From positions 138,598,285 through 138,662,284 of the forward strand of contig NC_073695.1 of NCBI RefSeq assembly GCF_029784165.1: a stretch of 64,000 nt of DNA, written 5' to 3'. How positions within the stretch are numbered: position 1 is the first letter of the stretch; every line of letters starts with the position of its first letter. Below are positions 36,356 through 47,587 of this stretch, piece after piece. The DNA comes from Wyeomyia smithii. Lineage: Eukaryota; Arthropoda; Insecta; Diptera; Culicidae. The position numbers and the translations under genes were made by a program. The notes under the pieces are model-generated. The model searched no databases and had not been told where the DNA came from. It saw only the letters and a list, made by a program, of their open reading frames with translations.

Positions 36356-37985
36356 CTCTTTTTGCCTTTCTCCTAGAAAGGTATAGCAATCACTTGCAAA
36401 ACCGAAAGTATAAAAGTGCTCCGAAGGGCCGAATGGCATATATCACTCGACTCTGCTCGACAAGCTGAGCATTTTCTGTATGTGTGTGTGTATGTGTGTG
36501 TGTGTTTGTGTATGTGCAGATTTTTATTCTCACTCACTTTTCTCAGATATGGCTGGTCCGATTTTCATGAAATTAATTGCAAATGAAAGGTCTTGTTGCC
36601 CCATAAGACCCTATTGAATTTTATTGTAATCGGATTTTTAGTTTAGAGGTTATGTTTAAAAATGTGAAAATCATGAAACATCAATATCTCAGAAACTACA
36701 CAACCGATTTGAACAAAATTGGTTTCAAAAGAACGGGCTATCTAGAAAACCTTTAAGTTTTGAATTTCATAGAGATTGAACTAGTGGTTCAGAAGTTATG
36801 AAGAGAAACGTGTTCTGAAGACTGTTTAATCTCACTCATGTTTCTCAGAGATGGCTGAACCGATTTTCATAAAATCAGTGTCAAATGGAAGGTCTTGTTG
36901 CCCCATAAGACCCTATTGATTTGTTTTGCAATCGAAGTATTACTTTGCCTGTTATGTTTAAAAATTTGAAATCCAGCTATGCAAAGGAACATATTCCGAA
37001 GACTACTTGAACTCACCCACTTTTTTCAGAGATGGCTGACCCGATTTCCACAAAATTAGTGTCAATTAATAAGTCTAGCTACCTCATAACACCCTATTAA
37101 ATTTTACTGTAATCGGACTCTCACCCCGTCTGTCATGTACCGAAATGTGAAAATCACGAAACTTCATTATCTCAGAAACTACCTAACCGATTTGATCAAT
37201 ATTATTATCAGATGAGAGGGTTAGTTAAGAGGTAATTGATGAATTATGGTTGAACCCGTGGTTTCAAAGTTTGGCTGCCCTATACGTTCCCACTTCATTT
37301 GATAATAATCGAACTTAAGCAACCGTTATGTATTCAATTGTTAATAAAACACGGCACGGTCAGCACGCCTTCTGCCTCCACCGAAATTGCAGTTGTCCCT
37401 GCAGCTAGACCGAAATTTTGCCTATACCTTTCGCGGATCGCTCACGAGGTTTCTGTGGAACAAGTGACCGCCCTAGCCAGGAAACGTCTTGGAACGGAGG
37501 ACATCCTTGTGGCTCGGCTAGTGGCGAAAGGAAGAGATATCAACACTCTTTCTTTTGTCTCTTTCAAAATACTCATGAACGCTGAGTTAAAGACAAAAGC
37601 TCTTTCAATCGAACTGTAACTTCATTTGTAACGTGCCGACTTGTGAAAATCACGAAACTTCATTATCTCAGAAACTACACAACCGATTTGATTATTATTA
37701 TCAGATGAGCGGGCTGGTTAAAGGTTAACTGATGAATTATGATTGAACACGTGGTTTCAAAGTTTGGCAGCCCTACACGTTCCCATTTCATTTGATTATA
37801 ATCGAACTTAAGCAACCGTTATGTATTAAATTGTTAATAAAACAACGAAAGTCTATTATCTCAAAGATTACATGACTTATTTGAACATAACTAGTGTCAT
37901 ACGAACGAGTCATCTCTCAAACTTACAAATAACAAACTTCATAACAATTTGATATGTGGCTCAAATGTTATCGAAAGAAGAGAAA
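36356..37985 (+). repeat. foldback 2 loop, partly duplicated
   Basis: It begins CCTTTCTCCTAGAAAGGTAT like loop 1 and has the (TG)n tract at 36479-36515. The segment with TGAAAATCACGAAACTTCATT and CATTATCTCAGAAACTAC occurs twice (about 37145 and 37635). Between the two copies lies a captured CR1/L2 ORF1 fragment. Loop 2 is therefore about 500 bp longer than loop 1. Confidence 0.7.
37350..37611 (+). pseudogene. captured CR1/L2-type ORF1 fragment
   Basis: A 262-bp segment encodes STPSASTEIAVVPAARPKFC, then LYLSRIAHEVSVEQVTALAR and SFVSFKILMNAELKTKALS. It matches about 25670-25940 of the CR1/L2 element in inverted orientation, with few differences. The glutamine codon (CAA) that is a stop in the resident element is intact here. 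The piece lacks start, end, UTRs, poly(A) and target duplication. It sits exactly at the join of a partial duplication of the foldback loop, so I infer DNA-level filler capture rather than retrotransposition. Confidence 0.75.
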
Positions 37986-40170
37986 TTCAAAGACTATTTA
38001 AAACTATACCTGCTTTGATCGATATATGTGGCTTCAACATAAATTAAATGTGGTATCGTACTATTTGAATGTTCCAAATTCATTGATTTCTTGCGATGTG
38101 TTTAAAGTCTGAAAATGCACGACGAATCGGCCATAGGATATGATCAAAGTCAAATAACAAATCGTTTGAAATGATTGGTTTTATCGAAATGACAACATCC
38201 TCGTCTTTTGGCTTCTGTACATCGCCTTAATTCTGAATATATTCATATTGGGTGGTATTCTGTCATTATCAGCAGACTTTCTGGCATCAATCTGACACCG
38301 GAAATACCCATATTGGGAGGTATTTTTGGTTGTTTTCCAGAAACTAAAAGTGGTCGTCTTCAAATTCAAAATGGTGTCCAGGGTCAATGTTTGGTTTCTA
38401 AGCATCATCACGTTTACAGATATATCCATATTGAATATTTTTCGGTCATTTCCGACTGTTGCCTATAAGTTGCCATTTAGCAATTCAAAATGGTGCCTGA
38501 GGTCAATTGTTAGCTCCTTGCATCATTCTGGTTCCAGAGATACTCATATTGAACCGGTAGTCGCCATCTTGGATTTCAAAATGGTATTTAGGATACTGGT
38601 TAAAGAAAAACTCATATTGGGTGATATATGTTCACTTTGGACTGTTTTTCAGAAGCCGAAAGTCGTCATTTTGGACTTTAAAATTGCCTGTGAAATCAAT
38701 TTCTGTCATCTGGGCGTAATTCTGGTTCCGAAAACATTCATATTGAATGGAATTTGGTCATTTCCGGCTGTTTGCCAGACACCGGAAGTCAACATCCTAA
38801 AATTCAAGATTGTGTCTGTGATCAATTTTTAGCTTCTGTCCATCTTTCTGGTTCCGGAGATACTCTTATTTAATGGGAATCGTCCAAAATGTTGCCTGAG
38901 GTCGATTATAGAACAAAATTTGTTAATATATATTTAATGGGAATCGTCCATTTCAGGTTGTTTTCCAGAAACCGGAAGTTGCCATCTTACAATTCAAAAT
39001 GTTGTCTGAAGTCGATTTGTGGCTCCAGTGCATCATTACGGTTCCGGATATACCCATATTGGGTGGTATTTGGTCATTTGCCGCTGTTTTTCCGACACCG
39101 GTATTCGCCATTTTGGATTTCATAATGGCATTTGGAGAAAATTTCTGGATTTGAACGGCATACTGGTTCAAGAAAAACTCATATTGGGTGGTATTTGGTC
39201 ATTTTCTGCTGTTTTCAGAAACCGGAAGTCGCCATCTTAGAATTTAAAATGCTATCTGTGGTCGATTTTAGCTCCTGTGTATTATTCTAGATCCGGATAT
39301 TATTATATTGGGTGGAAATCGGCCATTTTCGGCTGTTTTCCAGAAACCGGAAGTTACCATCTTACAATCCAAAATGTTGTCTGAGGTCGATTATGGAACA
39401 TATTTGTTACCACTAAAAACATTCACCTGCCAATATGGTTCCATTTAGTTGATTAGTTCGCGAGATGTGCAGAAATTTGTGAAGAAACATGTATTTTCAG
39501 AAGAGGGAGGGGCGTCAAACCATCATAAACATATTTGTTACCTCTAAAAACATTCACATACCAAATTTGGTTGTATTTTCTTGATTGGTTCTTGAGCTGT
39601 GCGAAATTTGTGTTTCATTTTCATGGGATCCCTCCCTTATAGAAGAGGGAGTCGGGTTTCAAACCATTATGTACATATTTGTTACCACTAAAAACATTTA
39701 CCTGCCAAATTTTGTTCCATTTGGTTGATTAGTTCTCGAGATGTGCACAAAATTGTGTTTCATCCAACATATTAGTTACCCCTTAAAACATCCACATGCC
39801 AAATTCGGTTTCATTTGCTTGGTTTATTCTTGACTTGTGCAGAAATTTATGTTTCATTTGTATGGGACCCCTCCCTTCCAGAAGAGGGAGGGGTCTCAAA
39901 CTATCATAGGAACCTTTATCGGCACCAAAAACCCCTACATAAAAATTTTCACGTCGATTGGTTCGGTAGTTTTCGGGCCTATATGGATCAGACAGACAGA
40001 CAAACTTGACTGCATTTTTAGATGCAAAGATTACAACATCAGTTTTTTTGAGAACCTAAAGAGTGAATATACATTTATTGGTTTGAAGCGTTCATGTAAA
40101 CCTATTTTTACAAATAAAAAATTGGATGAGAAAGGCTGGGTCTGACCGCTAGGTGGATTAATTTAGGTTT
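37986..40170 (-). repeat. foldback 2 right arm
   Basis: It starts GAAATTCAAAGACT and TATACCTGCTTTGATCG like the right arm of foldback 1, continues through about 125-bp monomers with CCGGAAGTTGCCATCTTAC (38981) and GGAAGTCGCCATCTTAG (39223), and ends TGACCGCTAGGTGGATTAAT. It is longer than in foldback 1 because of extra ACATTCACCTGCCAA-type units at 39370-39830. Confidence 0.75.
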
Positions 40171-40397
40171 TTCCTAAAAACTTGCGTGAAATAAAGTTAA
40201 CTTAGCATCCACAATCACATGCAAGTTTGAGCTTGATCACACTCGCATGCAAGCTTAAAGCTTGCGTACGATGAATGATTAGCTCGCATGCGATCTCACG
40301 ACTTGTATCTGTCAGAAAAAGGACGGTATTCAACGAGACAAATAATAAATCGATTTTATTTCATTTATTTTTAAATGGAAAAAAAATAAAAATAAAA

Positions 40398-40941
40398 ATG
40401 TCCAACTTGTCGGAAAAATTAGAAATTGGTGAAATCGAAGACGAATTGAAGCAAATAGAAGGTCACTCATCAGAGGAGGTTTCTTCGTGCTCGTCGTCTA
40501 TCCTTAATTCCCCGATGCAAGTGGAATCAGGTGATGGAGAGGATAATCCTTGTGAGAATCCAACGCACAGTGCGGGAAGTCAACAGGTTGAACACCAATC
40601 CGCTCCAACTGAAATAAATAAAGGGCAAACCCGGGACGAAGAGGCGTACAAAACCCAAGATGGGTGGAGAGGACCAAATTACCTGAGTGGAACCGGGAAA
40701 AAAATGGTGAAAAAATTAGTTCTACAGGGGTACAACGTAAATGAAGCCCGAGAACCGTTCAACGGAATCCCAAACAGGAAGGGTTCAATCAGAAAACGCT
40801 GAAAGACCGAGACCGTTCGATACATCCAACAGCAGTGATGGTAACCCTATTCCGAAAAAGAAAAAGGATTACCAACGCTCAAATGCTAGCCGTTTCTCGG
40901 TTAATACAAGGTTGGAGGCAATAAGGACAGCGGGGACTTGA
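40398..40941 (+). pseudogene. LOA-clade ORF1, frameshifted
   Basis: It starts MSNLSEKLEIGEIEDELKQI. An acidic, Ser/Glu-rich region is followed by GPNYLSGTGKKMVKKLVLQG and YNVNEA, an ORF1 motif that I associate with LOA-type elements. Reading shifts frame near 40770, continuing with PFDTSNSSDGNPIPKKKKDY and stopping at 40941. No zinc knuckle is seen before the hAT-like fragment begins at 40994. Confidence 0.65.
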
Positions 40942-40993
40942 AAAGAACCACCTGCCAGAGCTAATTGTCCTCCAACCTATAACGAAACACTGA

Positions 40994-41210
40994 AGTTCGC
41001 CTCAATATCGAATAAGTGTCAGCTGAAAGAGATGGTCAAAATATTCAATACATCTTCGGAGATTTATTCCCGATTGAAGTGATTTTGTCTTCTGTTACGA
41101 CACTACTTTATGCGTTTTTAAATAGGCGCATTGTAACTCTTTTTCCTATTTTTTAAATGAAGTTTATGAAAACTAGCCCCCCCTAGAAAGTTGCCTTAGT
41201 TGCGCCCATG
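40994..41210. mobile_element. one-ended hAT-like fragment, copy C
   Basis: This matches the left end of hAT-like copy B (42298-42510) in inverted orientation, including CAGCTGAAAGAGATGGTCAA, ACATCTTCGGAGATTTATTC, AACTAGCCCCCCCTAGAAAG and the terminal TTGCGCCCATG at 41200-41210. The opposite end is missing: similarity starts at AGTTCGCCTCAATATCG. The word TGAAG occurs at both borders (40991 and 41212) but is too short to prove a duplication. No coding content. Confidence 0.75.
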
Positions 41211-41396
41211 ATGAAGGCAAAATCGTGGAGATATAAGACTTGAATCAGAACGCGAGGAAACGATGAGACAGAAGCCTCGCAATATTACTGGACGGGAAAA
41301 AGATAAACCCAGACTGGAAAAGAGAGGCGAGCCTGAAGCGGACAAATCAGCAACGCAATTGGGTGGACCCAGCCACCCCCGAAAAATCACGTAACA

Positions 41397-42297
41397 GTGA
41401 GGATAAGGAGGAAAGGGATCGTCAATCTGACCTGGGGAATCGAAGAAAATCCCAAGAATCCGAACATAAAACCAACCATTAAATTCATTCAGGTGAATCT
41501 TCACCATGCGAGAGGAGCTACTGGGATCCTCTGCCGAAGATTCACCAAAGAAATTATAAACGTGGCCCTTATACAAGAGCCATGGGCCAGTAAAAATAAA
41601 ATACTTGGGATCCCCAGTAATAACGGTAAGCTAATCTTTGACGATGCGCAGCCTCTTCCTAGGGCAGCCATTCTGGTAAGTGCTTTGACTAACGTCACTC
41701 CAATTACAGAATTTATCAGCAGAGACTTAGCAACCATACAAATAGAAGTTCCTACGGCTAGAGGAAGAGCGGAGCTCATCGTCGCCTCGGCATACTTTCC
41801 TGAGGAACAAGAAGAAGCCCCTCCAACGGAAGTGAAGGAACTTATCAACTACTGCAAACAGAACACTAAACAGTTCGTAATAGGATGTGATGCAAACTCT
41901 CATAACACAGTTTGGGGTAGTACAAATATAAACAAAAGGGGTTAGTGCCTTTTAGAATATATACTAACAAATAACATAGATATATGCAACCAAGGTAATA
42001 ACCCCACTTTTATAAATGCTATACGTGAGGAAGTCCTGGATATAACTTTGTCCAGCAACAAACTTTCAGAAAATATATAGAATTGGCATGTGTCTGATGA
42101 AATCTCACTATCAGATCACAGGCAAATTCTTTTCGATTACTGTGCAGGAGAAATCTTGCAAGAAACCATAGAGAACCCAGGAAAACCAACTGGGATCTCT
42201 ACAACAGTAAACTGTTGATCGACAAACATATCTTTGAAAGAGAAATTAAAACCAAAGATGAACTGGAAACCTGCTCTAATTTAATCCCAAGTAAGAT
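41397..42297 (+). pseudogene. LOA-clade ORF2, endonuclease domain
   Basis: The frame gives IKFIQVNLHHARGATGILCR (endonuclease start), VALIQEPWASKNKI (catalytic Glu), VASAYFPEEQEE, FVIGCDANSHNTVWGS (DxN motif) and, after a TAG at 41943-41945, LDITLSSNKLS and SDEISLSDHRQILFDY (SDH motif). All catalytic positions of an APE-type endonuclease are visible despite the stop. At 42297 the hAT-like copy B interrupts the sequence, and the ORF2 sequence resumes at 44398. Confidence 0.8.
42290..42297. repeat. 8-bp target duplication, left
   Basis: AGTAAGAT, repeated at 44390-44397, flanks hAT-like copy B. Removing the element and one duplicate joins the two LOA parts. Confidence 0.9.
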
Positions 42298-44389
42298 CAT
42301 GGGCGCAACTAAGGCAACTTTCTAGGGGGGGCTAGTTTTCATAAACTTCATTTAAAAAAATAGGAAAAAGAGTTACAATGCGCCTATTTAAAAACGCATA
42401 AAGTAGTGTCGTAACAGAAGACAAAATCACTTCAATCGGGAATAAATCTCCGAAGATGTATTGAATATTTTGACCATCTCTTTCAGCTGACACTGATTCG
42501 ATATTGAGGCGAACTAGGTTTGGTAAACGGCTGGGCAGTGCGTACCAGCAGTACACCCGTGCTAGTCGGCATAAAATAGATCCCAGTGTGGTCCAAGGCA
42601 TAATGCCATATTCTTAACTCCACGTGGAACCGACTGGAATACGAGCAACCATGAGAAGATTGGGGAGCCGGTGGGAACTTGGTCGTATGCTGACAGGGAA
42701 GCAGTAGTTGTTCTCTTTGGAGAGCAGCTTGTCTGAGCGTCTGTTTTCCAGGATGGGGGCGGCTCGAACAGCGACTGATCCGAAGTGGACGGTGAACTAT
42801 GAAATGCGGTGTCTCGCCTCTACACCCAAGACGGCGCCCCCGTCGCGAGACTAGGTTTCGCAGCCCTAGTAAAGCAGCATGCTAAAATAAACATACTACG
42901 AACAACCAAGAATTGAAAACAAACCGGAATTACCCGCAGTGATTTAGTGACGAAATAAGGCAGACGATTAGAACCACGGTACATGTAACAGTAGATCGCT
43001 GAACGCCTCGGATGCCGACCGGATCCTGCTGAATCAGCTAGAACTTCACCAGTTCGGCATCGTTGCGCTCCAGAAGCTTTACCGAAAAGGAGAGAAGGTA
43101 CGGCGAATTTGTGGCCGCAGGGCACAATTTTACCAGAGCGGCGGCACAAACAATGAGCTGGGTACCGGTTTTATAGTGCTGGGCAGGATGCAGAGTCGTG
43201 CGATCAAGTGGCAGGCACTCAGCGACACGTTGTGTTTGTTGAGAATAAAAGGCCGGTTCTACAACTACACCATCCTCAATGCCTACTGCCCTCTCGAAGA
43301 ACGTCCCGATATAGAGAAAGAAACGTTCTACGCTTAGCTGGGGAAACTCTACGATAGCTGCTCGCGTAGAGACATCAAGATCGTCATTGGGGACATGAAC
43401 GCTCAGGTCGGTAGGGAAAACATATATAAGCCGGTAAGTAGCCCTAGCCCGCACAGCCTGCACACCGTCACGAACGACAACGGCCAGGGATGCGTCAACT
43501 TCGCAGCTTACCGCAGACTGGCAGTCCGAAGAACCTGCTTTCCCCAAAAAGACATCCACGAAACCACCTGGGGATTACCTGACCAACGTACAACAAACCA
43601 AATTGACCATGTTTTCATCGACGGCTCTTTTTTCTCAGACATACAAACGTACGCACCAATTGTGGTGGAGGTGTTGGCATGACCACTTCGATCGAGTCTA
43701 GTACGACGAAGTAAAAAGTTGACGATGTAGCTGATACGACCGGTAGTTCTCTACGGAATCGATACATCAACGCTTCTGGCCTCAACGCTCTTGGAGTTTT
43801 CGAACAGAAGGTGCTGCGGCCTATCTATTGTGGAGTACAGACAGACGACGGATAATGGCGATAGTGCATGAACCATGAGCTCACGTCCTGCTTGGAGAGA
43901 ACCCCGTTGCACACCTAGCGAAAGTCAATAGGTTGCGGTGGGCCGGTCGCGTCGTAAGGATGCCGGACGATGATCCGGTGAAATCACTTCTCTTCAGCAA
44001 CCCTGTGGACTAGGGGGCGCAGCGTGCGTGATGGCTCGACCAGATCGAAAGAGACTTGCGGGTGATGAGACGTCTGAGGAACTGGCGAAACACAGCCCAA
44101 AACCGAGCAGCATGGCAACAACTCCTTGATACAGCACGAGCCACCACGGCACTCGTCTTATTAGTAAGGTAAGTAAGAGAGCTAGGTTTGAGAATCGATC
44201 CTGGGCACAGTACTAGTTCTCAGCCAATGAATGATGACTTCTCAATTTGTGTTGATTTTGATGCTCTGATAGGAAGTAGTGGATGTATTTATATTGACTA
44301 CAATTATTCTCTGGGAAATTCTAGGGGGGGCTTAAAACTTGCTAGGGGGGGCTGTAGCCCCCCTTAGCCCCCCCGTAGTTGCGCCCATG
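42298..44389. mobile_element. hAT-like TIR element, copy B (2.1 kb)
   Basis: The ends are CATGGGCGCAACTAAGGCAA (left) and GTAGTTGCGCCCATG (right), with subterminal CTAGGGGGGGCT blocks and an 8-bp duplication AGTAAGAT. It is inverted relative to copy A. Inside are non-coding flanks shared with copies A and C and a decayed endonuclease-like reading frame on the plus strand. No hAT transposase motifs are seen, so it would need an autonomous partner. Confidence 0.82.
43030..44160 (+). pseudogene. decayed endonuclease ORF (CFDP2/RTE type) inside hAT-like copy B
   Basis: In broken frames one reads RIKGRFYNYTILNAYCPLEE, then DIKIVIGDMNAQVGRENIYK (catalytic GDMN), FAAYRRLAVRRTCFPQKDIH and TTWGLPDQRTTNQIDHVFID, all hallmarks of an APE-type endonuclease like that of RTE elements and CFDP2-like insect proteins. 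A C-terminal part follows (43780-44160) with RPIYCGVQT, VRMPDDDPVKSLLFSNPVD and LDQIERDLRVMRRLRNW. The RT core between endonuclease and C-terminus is absent. Multiple stops and frameshifts exclude function here. Confidence 0.7.
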
Positions 44390-44397
44390 AGTAAGAT

Positions 44398-45657
44398 AAT
44401 TAGTGCATACTACGAAAGTTGTCCTACCAAGACGCGAGTGTCAAATGAAGACTCACCTTGGTGGAATAAGACCCTAGAAGGACTTAGAAAGTCCTCTAGG
44501 AAACTATTCAATAAAGCGAAACTAACAGGTAATTGGGAACTGTATAGAACATCACTAACAAAATACAACAAGGAAATAAGAAAATCCAGAAGGAACAGTT
44601 GGAAATTAATGTGTGAACGTATTGAAAACACATCCACTGCAACCAGGTTACAAAAAGCCCTGTCTAAAGAACATTCCAACGGTTTAGGCAGATTGAGAAA
44701 AACTGACGGTACTTACACCACAGATTCTCAAGAAACACTGGAAATTATGATGGAAAATCACTTCCCAGGATCATATTCGGATACTGATGAAGTGCAGGAT
44801 CAAACTGGAGAGCAGCTAAGCTCACATGCGACTTGGACTGAATCCCAGGAGCTTGCCTGTTCTATATTCAGTAAATCGAAGGTTGAATGGGCAATAGACT
44901 CTTTCCAACCATACAAGTCTCCGGGAAGGGATGGAATTCAGCCAGTTATGCTCCAAAAGAGCAAGCAACTGTTTATTCCAATTATTACGAAGATGTGTAA
45001 GGTGGGCCTAATATTAAATTACATTCCATCTAGTTGAGGACAAACTAGATTTATTTTCATATCGAAAGCCGGAAAACGACATAGGACAATTCCGAAAGCG
45101 TTTAGGCCAATTAGTTTAACTTCCATCTTTTTGAAAACTATGGAAAAATTAATCGACTACCATACTAAAACAGTATATATGAAATCCAATCCATTAAGCA
45201 AATTTCAATTTGCTTGCAAAAACAACGTATCAACCACTGACCCGCTACATATGTTAGGGGGAAAAATCGAAAAATCCATCCATGCCAAGGAAATTTCCCT
45301 GGCAGCCTTTCTTGATATTGAAGGAGCATTTGATAATGCGTCTCACAACTCAATGAAAATGGTAATGGAAAGGCATGGCATAGACAGGATCACAATAAAG
45401 TGGATTTATGCCATGCTAATAACTCGCGAAATAACAGCTAAACTCGGTGGGACGTCCCTAACAAGAAAAACTACGAAAGGATGCCCTCAAGGAGGGATAT
45501 TATCTCCCCTGTTATGGTCATTAGTCGTAGACGATCTTCTTCGGAGCCTATCGGAAAACGGCTTCAAAGTGATAGGTTTTGCAGACGACGTAGTGATTTT
45601 AGTTAGGGGGAAGCACGACAGCGTTATTTCTGATAGAATGCAAACTGCACTTAAGCT
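44398..45657 (+). pseudogene. LOA-clade ORF2, linker and reverse transcriptase core
   Basis: After the hAT-like insertion ORF2 resumes with a linker (SPWWNKTLEGLRKSSRKLF). RT motifs follow: SPGRDGIQPVMLQKS, a TGA at 45035-45037, FRPISLTSIFLKTMEKLI, SKFQFACKNNVSTTDPL, LAAFLDIEGAFDNASHNSMK (motif A), KGCPQGGILSPLLWSLVVDD (motif B) and VIGFADDVVILVRGKH (motif C, canonical FADD). A frameshift near 45660 moves to the next frame. Confidence 0.85.
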
Positions 45658-47182
45658 GTGGCTCAATGGTGTAGACGAGAGGGGTTGAGTGTAAATCCAT
45701 CCAAAACAACTATTGTTCCTTTCACTCGGAAGAGGAAATACATTATTCCTAAATTGCGATTGGAAGGCACTGATATAATGCTTTCCACTGAAGTCAAATA
45801 TTTGGGAATCATACTTGACCAGAAACTAAACTGGAACACTCAAATAGAACAAACAATTACCAAGGCCACAAACGCCCTATGGGTATGCAGCAGAGCCATT
45901 GGAAAAAGCTGGGGTCTCAAACCCAGAATGATACACTGGATATATAAAACAATAATCATACCCGGAATAACCTACGCCTCGTTAGTTTGGTGGCCCAAAA
46001 CCACTGAAACATCCACTCAAGCTAAGGTAGCTAAAATCCAAAGATTGGCCTGTGCATCGATTTGTGGAGCTATGAAAAGCACTCCATCAAAAGCCCTAGA
46101 TGCAATACTTCACCTTCTTCCACTTCATCAGGTGGTTCAACTAGAAGCGGAAAAAAGAGCTCTAAGGCTAAATCGACAGTGCAACCCAAAAGAAGGAGAT
46201 CTAACAGGACACCTGAGAATACTGAAAGATTTCCAAGTAAATAATCTAATAAAAAGTAAGGAGGATTGGCTGGAGAGGAAACCAAATTTCGGAATTTCTT
46301 ACAGAACAGTAGAGATAGAACGAGAAAGTTGGCAACAAGGTGGACCCACAATTCGGGATGGTTCACTTTGCTTCTACACAGACGGTTCTAAAATGAATGG
46401 CTCTGCGGGTGCGGGATTCACAGGACCAAGAATTAATAAATTTTTTCCCATGGAACACTGGCCAACAGTATTCCAGGCGGAAATATATGCGATAATAGAA
46501 TGCATAGAATGAAATATATGCATTTTTTTGTGATAGTCAGGCAGCACTTAAAGCCCTGAATTCTCCTTTCTGCCACTCTTAACTAGTGTGGGAATGCATC
46601 CTGTCGCTCCGAAAATTAGCTATGAAAAACCAGGTGAACTTATACTGGGTTCCTGGTCATTGTGAAATCGAAGGAAACGAGAAGGCCGACTTACTAGCCA
46701 GACAAGGGTCATCTACTAACTTTGTTTGCCCAAAACCGAGAATCTGTGGAATCTCCCCGAGCGCTCTAAAAGCTGAACTCGGTGAATGGAAAAAAACGAC
46801 CATCAAAGCAAACTGGGATGTCATAAGTGGATTACGACAATCGAAAAGATTCATAGAGCCAAATCGCGAGAAGAGCCTCGTGCTGCTCAGATTAAATAAG
46901 GAAGACTTGAGGACATTCACAGGTCTTCTTACAGGGCACTGTCCGAGTAAGTATCATCTCAAGAAGATAGGCAAACTTGATGATGATAAATGTCGCCTGT
47001 GTGGCATCGAAAGTGAAACTTCAGAACATCTACTCTGCGAATGCCGAGTATTAATACAACGCAGATTGCGTATCTTCGGTAAGGGACACATAGAACCTAC
47101 CGAAATTTGGAGGGAAAGTCCTGGTGAGGTAATAAACTTCATACGAAGTGCGTTGCCCAACTGGGATAAATGTGCAATGTAG
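45658..47182 (+). pseudogene. LOA-clade ORF2, RT thumb, RNase H and zinc knuckle
   Basis: Open from MAQWCRREGLSVNPSKTTIV through EVKYLGIILDQKLNWNTQIE to the RNase H start FYTDGSKMNGSAGAGFTG and VFQAEIYAIIECIE. A stop and frameshift at about 46510-46586 interrupts the DSQAALKAL segment. The frame then resumes with VNLYWVPGHCEIEGNEKADL, the last RNase H motif, and a C-terminal CRLCGIESETSEHLLCEC knuckle. The stop at 47180-47182 ends the element's coding region. Confidence 0.85.
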
Positions 47183-47289
47183 CAAGGACATCAACTCGCC
47201 AAATAGTGATGTACCTGCTCGTACGCACTTAGAGTAAGGTGAAGCATACCACATCAGATCAAACAATGGTCGCAGTGGTTCAGTCTTCT

Positions 47290-47587
47290 ACAAGGGAAGG
47301 CCCTGAAGAAGGCCACGTTGAAGGTGGGTTGGTCGGTTTGCCCTCTGGGCACCTTCCAACAGCCCGACGTTTGCTTCGGGTGCTTTGAGCGGGGACATAA
47401 ATCCTGGTCGTGCAAAGGGCCCGACAGGTCCAATTTATGCCACCGCTGCGGTGTCGCAGGCCATGGAGCATGGGACTGCGGTGCACCTCCCAAGTGTCTG
47501 GTATGCACCGGTAAATGGGACGCCAAACACGCCATGGGAGGCCCCAAGTGTCCGGCTGCACGGCCGGCTATTAAGCCGCAGGATTGA
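47290..47587 (+). pseudogene. R1-clade ORF1, zinc-knuckle C-terminus
   Basis: The frame reads ALKKATLKVGWSVCPLGTFQ, followed by three cysteine knuckles: CFGCFERGHKSWSC, CHRCGVAGHGAWDC and CLVC with a distant His/Cys. It stops at 47585-47587, just before ORF2. This is the usual nucleic-acid-binding end of an R1-type ORF1. The 5' part of the ORF is missing. Confidence 0.82.

Larger units (their letters stand above)
31695..40170. mobile_element. foldback element 2, rearranged (8.5 kb with insertions)
   Basis: The outer parts are the same family as foldback 1: a left arm at 31695-32695 starting inside the terminus at TAGCGGTCAGACCC, a loop at 36356-37985 and a right arm at 37986-40170 ending TGACCGCTAGGTGGATTAAT. 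Between left arm and loop, 3.6 kb of foreign sequence (32696-36355) carries a gag-like ORF and the 5' part of an R1-clade element. The left arm is shorter than the right, so part of it was lost. No transposase is seen. Confidence 0.7.
40171..47260 (+). mobile_element. LOA-clade (Lian-like) non-LTR retrotransposon, interrupted
   Basis: Order: 5' UTR (40171-40397), ORF1 (40398-40941), ORF2 endonuclease (41397-42297), RT (44398-46300), RNase H (46370-46720) and a C-terminal zinc knuckle (46990-47040), then a short 3' UTR. The presence of RNase H plus the sequence around LDIEGAFDNASH and GCPQGGILSPLLWSLVVDDL fit the LOA clade, known in Aedes as Lian. A 2.1-kb hAT-like element splits ORF2 and a 217-bp hAT-like end sits at 40994-41210. 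Several stops and frameshifts are also present. Confidence 0.82.
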
